In this document: in pieces, positions 34,149 to 43,036 of the stretch | Position numbering within the stretch: the first letter of the stretch is position 1 | How the letters are laid out: each line of letters starts with the position of its first letter | Notes under the pieces: generated by a model | Seen by the model: the letters and a program-made list of their open reading frames with translations, nothing else | Database searches by the model: none | What the model was told of the DNA's origin: nothing | Assembly: GCA_013540595.1 (NCBI GenBank) | Contig: JABXKE010000002.1 | Coordinates: forward strand, 372,050 to 436,049 | Reading direction: 5' to 3' | Source of the DNA: Pyrodictium sp. | GTDB taxonomy: Archaea > Thermoproteota > Thermoprotei_A > Sulfolobales > Pyrodictiaceae | DNA: 64,000 bases | Made by a program: the position numbers and the translations under genes

Positions 34149-35207
34149 CTATTTCTGGTTTAAGGGATGCCAACACGCAACCCAGTGCCCACGCTCAACC
34201 TCCACGAGACTAGGCTCTTCACGCCTACACTTCTCGCTTGCGTAAGGGCAACGTGGATGGAACCTACAACCAGGCGGCGGATTTACTGGGCTTGGAGGCT
34301 CACCGACTACGCGTATGGGCGGCTTCTTCTTAGCGTACTCGGGGTCAGGTATGGGGATTGATGCTAGCAACATCCTTGTATATGGATGGAATGGTTTCTC
34401 GAATACTTCCTCCGCGGGTCCAACCTCAACGATTTTCCCAACATACATGACTGCAATGTAGTCACTCATGTACCTTACAACACCGAGGTCGTGGCTTATG
34501 AATAGGTATGTCAGATTATAGCGCCTTTGGAGATCCTTAAGCATATTAAGTATCTGAGCTTGCACACTCACATCAAGAGCGCTTGTCGGTTCGTCGAGCA
34601 CAATAAACTTTGGCTGTAGAGCGAGTACACGCGCTATAGCTATCCTCTGTCTTTGACCACCACTAAACTCGTGTGGATAACGATACAAATGTGTCTCGTT
34701 GAGACCGACCTCGTAGAGGAGCTTAGTAATGTACTCTTTTGGGTCACCAACATCGATCTTATGCGTTTTCAGAGCCTCATTTATTATGTCGTAAACCGTC
34801 ATTCTCGGGTTAAGGCTACCATAGGGATCTTGGAACACCATCTGGGCATTACGCCTAAACCAACGAAGATCTCTGCCTCTAAGCCTGAATATGTTACGTC
34901 CCATGAAGAAGATTCTTCCACTTGTTGGCTCTATTAACCTCAAGACGAGCCTGCCGATAGTGGTCTTTCCCGAACCACTCTCTCCAACAAGCCCAAGAGT
35001 CTTACCCTCTGGTATCAGTAACGTGACGTTGTCAACAGCTCTAACCCAGCCCCTGACTCTTATAAGACCTTTAACAGGGAAGTACTTCTTGAGCCTATGC
35101 ATGACAACAAGGGGTTTCTCGCCTGGCAGGAACTTTTGTGCATCCCGTACAGCTTCATCATATCCTTTATCAGTCCTTAAAGCTTGTTCTACAGCTATAC
35201 TAGCCAT
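34149..35207 (-). CDS. oppF: Oligopeptide ABC transporter ATPase OppF
   Basis: 352 residues. Walker A GESGSGKTT, Q-loop MVFQDPYGSLNPRMTV, signature FSGGQRQRIAIARVLA, Walker B FIVLDEPTSALDVSVQ and H-loop FISHDLGVV are all intact. The C-terminal oligopeptide-specific extension GCRFHPRCPYASEKCRREEP carries the four cysteines that in related Opp/Dpp ATPases bind an iron-sulfur cluster or metal. ATG after GGAGGTGA. It follows oppD with a 6-bp gap and is the last gene of oppBCDF. Confidence 0.95.
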   Translation of the reverse strand: MASIAVEQALRTDKGYDEAVRDAQKFLPGEKPLVVMHRLKKYFPVKGLIRVRGWVRAVDNVTLLIPEGKTLGLVGESGSGKTTIGRLVLRLIEPTSGRIFFMGRNIFRLRGRDLRWFRRNAQMVFQDPYGSLNPRMTVYDIINEALKTHKIDVGDPKEYITKLLYEVGLNETHLYRYPHEFSGGQRQRIAIARVLALQPKFIVLDEPTSALDVSVQAQILNMLKDLQRRYNLTYLFISHDLGVVRYMSDYIAVMYVGKIVEVGPAEEVFEKPFHPYTRMLLASIPIPDPEYAKKKPPIRVVGEPPSPVNPPPGCRFHPRCPYASEKCRREEPSLVEVERGHWVACWHPLNQK

Positions 35208-35213
35208 ATTCTG

Positions 35214-36218
35214 TCACCTCCTAGAGTATAGCCAACAAGATACATAGTGTTTATTCCCTATTCGTGTAAGTTCAGGTTTTTGCCTCTTACATGTGTCCAT
35301 GACGTGTGCGCATCGTGGATGGAATCTACAACCAGCTGGTGGATATATTAGGTTTGGAACTGTCCCAGGTATCGACTCTAGTTTCTCTATCCTCCTTAAA
35401 GGGTTAGGTACTGCTCTTAGTAGAGCCCTTGTGTATGGGTGTAAGGGGTTCCGGAAGAGCTCCTCTGTAGGCGCCTCCTCTACGAGCTGACCAGCATACA
35501 TCACTCCTACACGGTCACACATCTCGGCAACAAGGCCCATATTATGAGTAATTAAGAGGATCGTTAGCCCCCTCTTCTTTTTCAGGTTCCGAAGAAGTTC
35601 CATGATCTGTGCTTGTACTGTTGCGTCCAGCGCTGTTGTAGGCTCATCAGCTATTATCAGCCTAGGCCTATTAGCCAGGCTTGTGGCTATGACAGCACGC
35701 TGTTTCATACCGCCGCTAAGCTCGTGTGGATAGGACTTAATACGTTGTTCAGGGTCTGGTATTAGGGTCTCCTTTAACAATTGTATGGCCCTGCTCACTC
35801 CTTTTCTTATCTTATTTATGTATCCATGAACTAGCATTGTCTCGCTAATCTGGTAGCCTATAGTGTATAATGGGTCAAGAGCTGTCCCAGGGTCCTGGAA
35901 GATGTATGTGATTTCGTCGCCCCTAATCATTCTTAGTTCCTCCTCAGAGAGCTTCATGATGTCTACGACTTTACCCGGCTCTGGGTAGTAGAGTATGCGG
36001 CCACGCTCGATCTTTCCAGGGGGCAGTATTAGGCGTGTAAGAGCCCTGCTTGTAACACTCTTGCCGCACCCTGTCTCTCCAACAAGGCAGTAAGTTTCGC
36101 CACGCTCTATGCAGAAACTAACGCCATCAATAGCCTTGACCACTCCAGCATAAGTATAGAAATTTACATATAAATCATCAACAACTATTATAGGGTTTCG
36201 ACACCGATTAGCTTTCAC
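35214..36218 (-). CDS. oppD: Oligopeptide ABC transporter ATPase OppD
   Basis: 334 residues. Walker A GETGCGKSV, signature LSGGMKQRAVIATSLA, Walker B LIIADEPTTALDATVQ, H-loop LITHNMGLV, and the Opp-specific end GCRFHPRCAHVMDTCKRQKP with four cysteines. The P-loop has Ser instead of Thr after the lysine, which is normal. GTG start after GGAGGTGAGC. Works as a heterodimer with OppF beneath the OppB/OppC channel. Confidence 0.95.
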   Translation of the reverse strand: MKANRCRNPIIVVDDLYVNFYTYAGVVKAIDGVSFCIERGETYCLVGETGCGKSVTSRALTRLILPPGKIERGRILYYPEPGKVVDIMKLSEEELRMIRGDEITYIFQDPGTALDPLYTIGYQISETMLVHGYINKIRKGVSRAIQLLKETLIPDPEQRIKSYPHELSGGMKQRAVIATSLANRPRLIIADEPTTALDATVQAQIMELLRNLKKKRGLTILLITHNMGLVAEMCDRVGVMYAGQLVEEAPTEELFRNPLHPYTRALLRAVPNPLRRIEKLESIPGTVPNLIYPPAGCRFHPRCAHVMDTCKRQKPELTRIGNKHYVSCWLYSRR

Positions 36219-36247
36219 TGCTCACCTCCTCCACGACAACCTTCTTT

Positions 36248-37405
36248 TTAATCTTCCTTCTTTTTAATCTTAAACTCTATACTGCGCCTCATTCTAGGAT
36301 CAAGAATATCTCTCAGAGCATCACCAAGCAGGTTGAAGCCTAGCACGGTTAGGAATATGAAGAGTCCAGGAAAGAACACTAGCCACCACGCATCAGGGAA
36401 GTAGCGGCTTCCATCGTATATGATTCGGCCCCAGTCAGCTAGTGGGGGCACAGCACCCAGCCCAAGGAAGCTTAGGCCGGCCTCTGTGAGTATGACACCT
36501 CCAAAGTCCATTGTGTAGAATACTATTATTGGACCTGCTATGTTTGGTAGTATATGCTTAAACATTATCTTCCACGACGGCACACCCAACGCTTTTGCGG
36601 CTTCGACGTAAGTATTCTCCTTCGCACTCAGAACCATTCCTCTGACAAGCCTGGCATAGAAGGGCCACCAGACAAGCCAAAGTGCAACAATGACCGAGAG
36701 TAGGCTGGCAAGCTGCAGTTCATTCTCTGGCTTGATAGCAAAAAGGATCCTCATTACATCAGCCAGTAGGGGATGCGCAGAGAGTACATCCTGTATTCTG
36801 TATGGTAAGACTGCTGAAAATGCTATGGCTAGGATAAGCCCGGGGAACACAAGGAATACGTCAGTAATCCTCATTAGTAGCTCGTCTATCTTCCCGCCAT
36901 AGTAGCCAGCTACAAGGCCGAGTAGCACACCTATCCATGGGCCAACGGCCATGACTATTATTGCAACCACAAGGCTTGTCCGTGCGCCGTAGAGAACGCG
37001 GCTCCAAAGATCTCTGCCGTAATCATCTCCGCCAAGTAACATTGTGAAGTTGCCAGGCTTAAGCCCTAACTTCTTACAGAACGGGTTATCTGGTATTTGC
37101 ACTACAGTCTTTGGAGGAGCGAGACGTGCATTGCGATCACAGAATATTATCTGTGTATCATAGCTTACCGGCGCAATGAGTGGGCCTATTATGGCCAGCA
37201 CAATGAATAGAGTTACTAGGCCTGCACCTAGTAGTCCTACGGGGCTTCTATTTAATGCGTAGAGCATGAGTTTCCATTCTTCTACTCGTCCACTATTCTT
37301 AATCCTCCATCCAGGCCTAACTTTATCTATAATAGATACTAACCCATCTATCAGAGCATCTGATACCCTATCCAATATCTTTTTCTCGTAGACCTCCTTG
37401 GCCAC
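36248..37405 (-). CDS. oppC: Oligopeptide ABC transporter permease OppC
   Basis: 385 residues. An N-terminal cytoplasmic segment of about 50 residues leads into the first helix (LLGAGLVTLFIVLAIIGPLIA), followed by a periplasmic loop containing LLGGDDYGRDLWSRVLYGARTSLVV, and further helices. EAAKALGVPSWKIMFKHILPN is the EAA coupling loop that docks on the ATPases. GTG start after AAGGTGAT, 12 bp from oppB. Longer than bacterial OppC because of loop insertions such as CDRNARLAPPKTVVQIPDNPFC. Confidence 0.94.
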   Translation of the reverse strand: MAKEVYEKKILDRVSDALIDGLVSIIDKVRPGWRIKNSGRVEEWKLMLYALNRSPVGLLGAGLVTLFIVLAIIGPLIAPVSYDTQIIFCDRNARLAPPKTVVQIPDNPFCKKLGLKPGNFTMLLGGDDYGRDLWSRVLYGARTSLVVAIIVMAVGPWIGVLLGLVAGYYGGKIDELLMRITDVFLVFPGLILAIAFSAVLPYRIQDVLSAHPLLADVMRILFAIKPENELQLASLLSVIVALWLVWWPFYARLVRGMVLSAKENTYVEAAKALGVPSWKIMFKHILPNIAGPIIVFYTMDFGGVILTEAGLSFLGLGAVPPLADWGRIIYDGSRYFPDAWWLVFFPGLFIFLTVLGFNLLGDALRDILDPRMRRSIEFKIKKKED

Positions 37406-37417
37406 ATGCCATCACCT

Positions 37418-38431
37418 TCAGTATCTTACTCTTGGGTCAATTATTGCATAAAGGATGTCTACAACTAGGTTTACAACCATGAATATTATTGCTACATAGA
37501 GGACTCCAGCCATCAATGATAAGTAATCAAAGTTGTTTATCGCACGGATCATGTAACTCCCCATACCGGGTAGGCCGAAGATGGTCTCAGTTATTACTGC
37601 GCCAGCCAGTAGTCCTCCAAACTGTAGCCCTAGCACCGTAACTATGGGTGCAAGAGCGTTCCTCAAGACGTGAATGTATATCCTACGCCGAGGAAAGCCG
37701 CGGGCTAACATGAATTCTACAAAGTCGCTACTGTATGCGTCAAGGAAACTATTCCTCACAAGACGGACAAGGACTCCAATACCAGCATATGATAGAAGTA
37801 GTGATGGGAGCCAAAGTCTTTTTAGGAGCTGGCTTAAGTATTCGAAGTCACCCTTTAAGAGGCCATCTATGAGCGGAATACCAGTAATGCTGTAAGCAGG
37901 CATTGGGAAGCCAGCGAGGGTCACTAGGCCCTTGCCTGTAAGTGCTGCGATGAGTAAGTACGCAAGCCAGAAAATAGGCATAGAGATTCCTGTAAGAGCA
38001 AATATTCGCAGAATCATGTCTACTACTGTATCCTTCTTTATTGCCGAGATTATGCCCAGCGGTATGCCTATGAGTATTATAAACATGAACGACAACATAG
38101 TCAACGGGAGGGTAACAGTCTTAAATCTATCAAGAACCTCAGCCCATACATTAGTATGTGTTACAGGGCTTATAGCCTTGCCAGTAAGCAGCATCTTCAT
38201 GAAGTAATAGTACTGCACATACCATGGCTCGTCAAGCTTATACTCCTCTATTATCCGCTGAACAACCTCAGCACTAGCCTTCTCCCCACCAGCCCACAGT
38301 TTCGCAGGGTTCCCAGGCACTACTGCTGCAACAAAATAGACAAGTAATGTAGCACCAATTAGTGTAGGTATGAATGTTATGAGACGACGGATAAGGAATC
38401 TGCGCAGATCAACCATCTCCCCTACCCTCAT
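37418..38431 (-). CDS. oppB: Oligopeptide ABC transporter permease OppB
   Basis: About 337 residues. Starts with FLIRRLITFIPTLIGATLLVYFVA, the typical first helix of OppB, then PGNPAKLWAG, a large loop, and EFMLARGFPRRRIYIHVLRNAL, the coupling loop. End: ATETIFGLPGMGSY-type VITETIFGLPGMGSYMIRAI. I place the start at ATG 38431; the frame opens further upstream (38494) but that part lacks family resemblance, and ATG 38416 is also possible. First gene of oppBCDF, divergent from oppA. Confidence 0.92.
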   Translation of the reverse strand: MRVGEMVDLRRFLIRRLITFIPTLIGATLLVYFVAAVVPGNPAKLWAGGEKASAEVVQRIIEEYKLDEPWYVQYYYFMKMLLTGKAISPVTHTNVWAEVLDRFKTVTLPLTMLSFMFIILIGIPLGIISAIKKDTVVDMILRIFALTGISMPIFWLAYLLIAALTGKGLVTLAGFPMPAYSITGIPLIDGLLKGDFEYLSQLLKRLWLPSLLLSYAGIGVLVRLVRNSFLDAYSSDFVEFMLARGFPRRRIYIHVLRNALAPIVTVLGLQFGGLLAGAVITETIFGLPGMGSYMIRAINNFDYLSLMAGVLYVAIIFMVVNLVVDILYAIIDPRVRY

Positions 38432-38511
38432 GGCACCAGTGTAGTGCCATTGTATACAGGTGGAGCCTCTTTGTCCCGACCCAAGGGGGCTCACTCTGGA
38501 GGATTAATAGG

Positions 38512-38569
38512 TTTATCCTACTCTTTAGAACTAGAGACTAGAAGTGTTTGAGAAAAAGAGTGGGATAAA
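38512..38569. promoter_or_regulatory. Divergent mirror-image promoters of oppB and oppA
   Basis: TTTATCCTACTCTTT at 38512-38526 and AAAGAGTGGGATAAA at 38555-38569 are complementary at 14 of 15 bases, separated by 28 bp. Each arm, read outward, gives AAAGAGTRGGATAAA, a BRE-like purine stretch followed by a TATA-like GATAAA. Predicted starts are near 38489 (oppB side) and 38593 (oppA side), each about 50-60 bases before its gene. The central bases could hold a shared regulator. Confidence 0.5.
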
Positions 38570-38644
38570 TTTAAATAATGCCCTATTTTCTTCGTCTTGT
38601 TCGGAACGGAGCAAAGAAGGTAGTCTCTAACAAGGTGAGTTGCT

Positions 38645-40903
38645 GTGGCCCAAAGAAACACCCTAATTATAGGTGTGATTGTGCTCATTATAGTTATTGC
38701 AGCAGCAGCCATATTCCTAACACGTGGAAAGGAGACACCAACACCAGCTACCTCACCAACACAGACACAAACACCCACGCCAACAACAAAGCCTACAACT
38801 TCACCTACACCATCTAAGACAGAAACTACAACACCAACAGCTACTAAAACAACTTCACCGAAAACCACACCTACACAAACAGCAACCCCGTCAGCAACTA
38901 CAACACCTCCAAAACTACCAGAAGAAGTTAAGGTCGTTGAGACCAGCAAAGCTGTAGTCGTTGTTGCACCTAAGGATGTAGAGATACCTCCCATAGACAC
39001 TAAGGGCAAGAAACTAGTTATAGTACGCTACGAGGTCGATAAAGAGAAGACTAAGCCAATTGAGAATTCAACGGGATTCGTTGACATAAACCCAGCATTT
39101 TACCGTAACACAACTGTTGATGCACTAATAATAGCTGCACGCAAGGAGACAAGGCCTGAGATACGTGAGATACTCTATGAGGCAATATACAAGCTTAGCA
39201 ACTACGAGGTACCAATATTCTGGCTTGGCCAATACAAGCTAGTCTACAACTACTGGAGCTGGCTACACGGGCGATACTATCACCCGACACTTGCTGAGAG
39301 GTATGACCTGCTCTGGGAAGACGATAACGCACCAACAATAGACATAGGTCTTGGAGGCCACAAGAACGACCCATACACATACGTAATCGTGACCATAGGC
39401 TGGCCAGACACCTTCGACCCAGCAGCCGACTATGAGACCTTCGGCTGGGCCATCTGGCACAACCTTGGCGACACCCTAGTGACATTCTGGAAAGAAGAAA
39501 CCAAGGAGGTATCTCCCGACCTCGCTGTTGCATGGGTACACAATAAGGATGGCACTGAATGGTACTTCGTGATACGCGGCGGCGTAAAAGCCTACGACCC
39601 CTGGCACGACAAGACCTACGACATATCAGCCATAGACGTACTCTTCACAATATGGCGTGTAGCAAGGCTGGGCCTCGACCCGAGCTGGATGGTAACAGAG
39701 TTCATAGACGTCAATAACTCAATAGTGCTAACAGAGGAGGAGTTCGACGAGCTACTAGCCAAGGGCGGCCTCTACGCTGACTACAAGGGCAAAACCCTTG
39801 AGCCCAAGAGCCTCGACGAGCTACTAAGCTTCTTCGGATACACCGGCGAGACAGCTGGCATAGTAAAGCTAAAGCTATACCAGCCCTATGCAGCAATACT
39901 GAGCATACTCTCAGACCCATTCCTAAGCGTCATACCAATGAAGTACTTCTTTGATTACGTTGAGCCGCTCCAGGGCAAGTACGAGGAGGCACTCAAGGCA
40001 AGCGACTACGGAAAGAACCCCGCAGCATGGGCAAAGTACATAGGTACAGGCTCTGAAGAGCCGACACACCTATTCCTACACCAGTATCCAGTAGGTACAG
40101 GGCCATACTACATAAAGGAGTACAAGAAGGACAGCTACATAATACTAGAATACAACCCATACTACTGGAATAAGACTCTATGGAAAGAACTCTATGGAAC
40201 AGATGTGCCCAAGCATAAAACAGTGATATACCTTATAAACAACGATGAAGTTGCAAGGATACAGATACTCAAGAGCGGCCAAGCAGATACTGGTGCAATA
40301 CCTCTTGACAGGCTAGATGACATACGTGACTACCAGATGCCGGGGACAAACTTCAAGATAGTAGTCGTTGAAGGCGGGCTGGAGCCTACAATAGTGTTTA
40401 TAGTGCCGAATGCTAATAAAGAGCCATTCAATAATGTCTATGTAAGGCAGGCACTAATGTATGCTATACCTTTTGATCAAATAAAGGAGGTAGTATATGC
40501 AGGCTATCTAGAGAGGCTCTACGGTGTACTCCCTGCTGGGTTCCCGGGCCACAACGACGATATAGTCATAAAGTATGAGTTCGACATGGCTAAAGCGATG
40601 GAACTCATACAGAAGAGCGGCATTGACCCAACAAAGTATAGCTTCGAGATATGGTACAACGAGGGCAACACGCAGAGAGAGAAGGTTGCAACACTACTAC
40701 AGCAGACATGGGGCCAGCTAGGCTTCAAGGTGTCAGTTAAGGCTCTAAGCTGGCCAACACTACTCGGCAAGACGGAGCGTGGCGAGTTCGATGTGTGGAT
40801 AGTCGGCTGGGCACCAGACTACCTAGACTCAGATAACTATGCAGGCCCACTATTCTATGGCGGCACAAGGTTTAGCTACATAAGCATAGAAGTACAAGGC
40901 TAA
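38645..40903 (+). CDS. oppA: Oligopeptide-binding protein OppA, apparently circularly permuted
   Basis: 752 residues. Residues 7-26 form an N-terminal membrane anchor; about 28-92 is a Thr/Pro-rich stalk. Residues ~150-226 (VDALIIAARKETRPEIREILYEAI..., then VPIFWLGQYKLVYNYWSWLHG...YDLLWE) match what is normally the C-terminal end of OppA/DppA proteins. The usual N-lobe follows only from about 243 (VIVTIGWPDTFDPAADY, WHNLGDTLV), and the protein stops soon after GWAPDYLDSDNY (about 721-732), exactly before where the moved part should be. GTG start after GGTGAG. Captures peptides outside the cell for OppBCDF. Confidence 0.88.
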   Translation: MAQRNTLIIGVIVLIIVIAAAAIFLTRGKETPTPATSPTQTQTPTPTTKPTTSPTPSKTETTTPTATKTTSPKTTPTQTATPSATTTPPKLPEEVKVVETSKAVVVVAPKDVEIPPIDTKGKKLVIVRYEVDKEKTKPIENSTGFVDINPAFYRNTTVDALIIAARKETRPEIREILYEAIYKLSNYEVPIFWLGQYKLVYNYWSWLHGRYYHPTLAERYDLLWEDDNAPTIDIGLGGHKNDPYTYVIVTIGWPDTFDPAADYETFGWAIWHNLGDTLVTFWKEETKEVSPDLAVAWVHNKDGTEWYFVIRGGVKAYDPWHDKTYDISAIDVLFTIWRVARLGLDPSWMVTEFIDVNNSIVLTEEEFDELLAKGGLYADYKGKTLEPKSLDELLSFFGYTGETAGIVKLKLYQPYAAILSILSDPFLSVIPMKYFFDYVEPLQGKYEEALKASDYGKNPAAWAKYIGTGSEEPTHLFLHQYPVGTGPYYIKEYKKDSYIILEYNPYYWNKTLWKELYGTDVPKHKTVIYLINNDEVARIQILKSGQADTGAIPLDRLDDIRDYQMPGTNFKIVVVEGGLEPTIVFIVPNANKEPFNNVYVRQALMYAIPFDQIKEVVYAGYLERLYGVLPAGFPGHNDDIVIKYEFDMAKAMELIQKSGIDPTKYSFEIWYNEGNTQREKVATLLQQTWGQLGFKVSVKALSWPTLLGKTERGEFDVWIVGWAPDYLDSDNYAGPLFYGGTRFSYISIEVQG

Positions 40904-40988
40904 GACTATGTTACGCATAGTGCTAGTCTAAACCACGATTTTTTACACATTCTCGGCCTGGAGTGTGCAAACAACTTTTAACTACTTC

Positions 40989-42053
40989 CTAAACCGGACG
41001 TGCGAGGTATATCTCATCCTTGTCCCCAACTATTCTAGCTATAGTCAACATGCCAGGTCGGAGGCCTCGAGCACCAACAAGTGTGACGTTTCTATCTCCC
41101 TTGAGTACAACAGCTAGGAGTTCTCCCTTAAGCCATCCAACACTGGCTATTTGAAGCTTAACACTCTGCCCCTTTCGTAGGCGCTGTCTTACTCTGGGTG
41201 CATACTTCATGCCCCACTCCTCCATACTCCATCGCAACCTCTTACCTGTTCTCTTCTCAAGATCTTGAAGCCAGCTCCAGTACTCCTCCCAGCTGACTTC
41301 CTTCGTCTTAGCTGGATGGCGCCCATACCTATGCTTTATGTATTTCTGTATAGTTATAGGAGGCCATTTTTTGCCGGCTCCTATCCTATAAGCCCATTCA
41401 ATTATCTCAACGATATCTCTATCATTTATGCCTGGGAGCCATACTGGCGTAACATGGAGATCTATATTTGTCTCTCTTACAATATACTCCGCCATCTCCT
41501 TGACCTTTTCGACATTATACCATGGGGTTCCAGCTATGACTCTTGCCTTGTCAGTACTGAGGGATTCTATGCTAAGATTAATCCTATCAAGGCCTGCTTC
41601 CTCTAGACTGTCTATAAGCTTTTTAGTCAGTGTAGCGCCATGCGTTTCCGCCGCAACGCTGCTAATTAGGTAACTATTCTTGAGGAGTCTAACAAGCTTT
41701 GGTAGCCACGGGTATGTGAAGGGGTCACCGACACCGTCGATCAGAGCTTCAACACTAACACCTTTCTCTTTAGCAACGCGATGAACCCATTCGGCAAGCC
41801 ACTTAGGATCAACAATGTACTCTGCTTGTCTTCGCTTAGTCCTCGGGCCCGCGTCAACGCTACAGAATATACATGAGAGGGCACATATTGTTGTTGGACG
41901 AACTTGGAGCACGTTTGTACCGCGGTCTATGACTCCGAAAGCTATATTGCCCATTAACGGGAAAGGCTCCGAGACTAGTATGACTGGCCTCCTGCCATAC
42001 CAGCCCCATAGCTTTAGCCCAAGCCCCTCCACTAAGATTTCTCTCGTGCGCAT
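40989..42053 (-). CDS. Radical SAM enzyme (COG2100-like) with C-terminal beta domain
   Basis: 354 residues. The iron-sulfur motif is CALSCIFCSVDAG (about 57-69), and GVGDPFTYPWL is the GGEP-like loop. The barrel is followed by a ~60-residue beta-rich end (GQSVKLQIASVGWLKGELLAVVLKGDRNVTLVG...) that looks like a TRAM or OB-type RNA-binding domain. Such archaeal proteins are uncharacterised; a tRNA or RNA modifying role is an inference from that domain. ATG start. It converges on oppA with an 85-bp gap and is divergent from the nitroreductase. Confidence 0.82.
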   Translation of the reverse strand: MRTREILVEGLGLKLWGWYGRRPVILVSEPFPLMGNIAFGVIDRGTNVLQVRPTTICALSCIFCSVDAGPRTKRRQAEYIVDPKWLAEWVHRVAKEKGVSVEALIDGVGDPFTYPWLPKLVRLLKNSYLISSVAAETHGATLTKKLIDSLEEAGLDRINLSIESLSTDKARVIAGTPWYNVEKVKEMAEYIVRETNIDLHVTPVWLPGINDRDIVEIIEWAYRIGAGKKWPPITIQKYIKHRYGRHPAKTKEVSWEEYWSWLQDLEKRTGKRLRWSMEEWGMKYAPRVRQRLRKGQSVKLQIASVGWLKGELLAVVLKGDRNVTLVGARGLRPGMLTIARIVGDKDEIYLARPV

Positions 42054-42183
42054 AGACCCGTTGCAACCCTTGCATAGAACTACAATGGAAAAGAGTTTTT
42101 ACTATTCTACGCTTCTCACTACTACCACAGCATGGCTCCCAAGCAAGTGAAGAGTAAATATTCATTGCGTGAGGTGGTGCGTT

Positions 42184-42891
42184 TTGCCGGGTTCGTGCTT
42201 AGATGTTATTAGTAGTCATGTAAGCGTACGGAAGTTCACAAGAGACCCCATACCCAAAGAGGATCTCGAGAAAATTATCGAAGCAGCACGACGAGCACCT
42301 TCCTCGTGGAACTTACTACCAGTAACAATTACTATTGTCACAGACCCAGAGAAAAAGAGGAGGCTGGCTGAGGCGACAGGAGGTCAGCAGCACGTTGAGG
42401 AGGCTCCCGTCTTCATAGTGTTTAGTGTTGACTACTACAAGCTCGAACAAGCGGCCAGGACTGTTGGGGTTGCCACGGGTGACTACATGTTTGGCCACTT
42501 TGTTGTTGGGGTTCTCGATGTCGGTATTGCCTCGGGTTGGGCTGCTCTTGCAGCCGAGGAACTAGGCTATGGCATAGTGTTTGTTGCTCTCTACTCTAAC
42601 CCTTGCAGGATAGCTGAAATACTAGGTCTGCCAGAACTAGTGGTACCCATTGTAGGGCTTGCTGTTGGAAAACCAGCTGAAAAACCCCGTCTTAGGCCTC
42701 GTCATCCAAGAGAGGCTTTCGTGTCCGAGAACACGTATGTGGAGAGGGGAGGACTAGGCGAGAAGGTTGCAAGCACTTATGGTGAGCGCGCATCGAGGCT
42801 ATTAAGCTACGTGCTATCTAGTGACGGATACTATGAAAGGGTAACCCAGGAGCTTCTCAACTGCATAAAACAGAGAGGGTTTAAGGCATGA
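42184..42891 (+). CDS. Nitroreductase-family flavoprotein
   Basis: About 235 residues from TTG 42184, which lies seven bases after GAGGTGG; the frame opens at GTG 42169. HVSVRKFTRDPIP and IIEAARRAPSSWNLLPVTITIVTD are the FMN-binding start of the family; GIASGWAALAAEELGYGIVFVAL and LVVPIVGLAVGKPAEKPRLRPRHP are the standard later parts. It uses NAD(P)H and FMN to reduce an unknown electron acceptor. The ~50-residue C-terminal helical tail is longer than in many small members. Confidence 0.85.
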   Translation: MPGSCLDVISSHVSVRKFTRDPIPKEDLEKIIEAARRAPSSWNLLPVTITIVTDPEKKRRLAEATGGQQHVEEAPVFIVFSVDYYKLEQAARTVGVATGDYMFGHFVVGVLDVGIASGWAALAAEELGYGIVFVALYSNPCRIAEILGLPELVVPIVGLAVGKPAEKPRLRPRHPREAFVSENTYVERGGLGEKVASTYGERASRLLSYVLSSDGYYERVTQELLNCIKQRGFKA

Positions 42892-43036
42892 CAACGCAAT
42901 CCACAACACGTTATTTTAATGCATTAAATACGGCCTTCTAGCAGACACACTTGGCCACGTTCAACTCTTTATTCGCTGTGGGCAGAATCAGCTGATAAGG
43001 AGGCTGCAGTAATACTGTTTCTGGGGGTATACAAGG

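Noticed and set aside
38518-39009. 163-codon minus-strand ORF over the 5' part of oppA
   Set aside because: Its Val/Gly-rich protein is the antisense of the Thr/Pro stalk codons; the plus-strand binding protein is clear.
40800-40980. OppA read as truncated by a frameshift at its C-terminus
   Set aside because: No remnant of the missing segment follows in any frame, and the missing segment is found near the N-terminus, so permutation explains it better.
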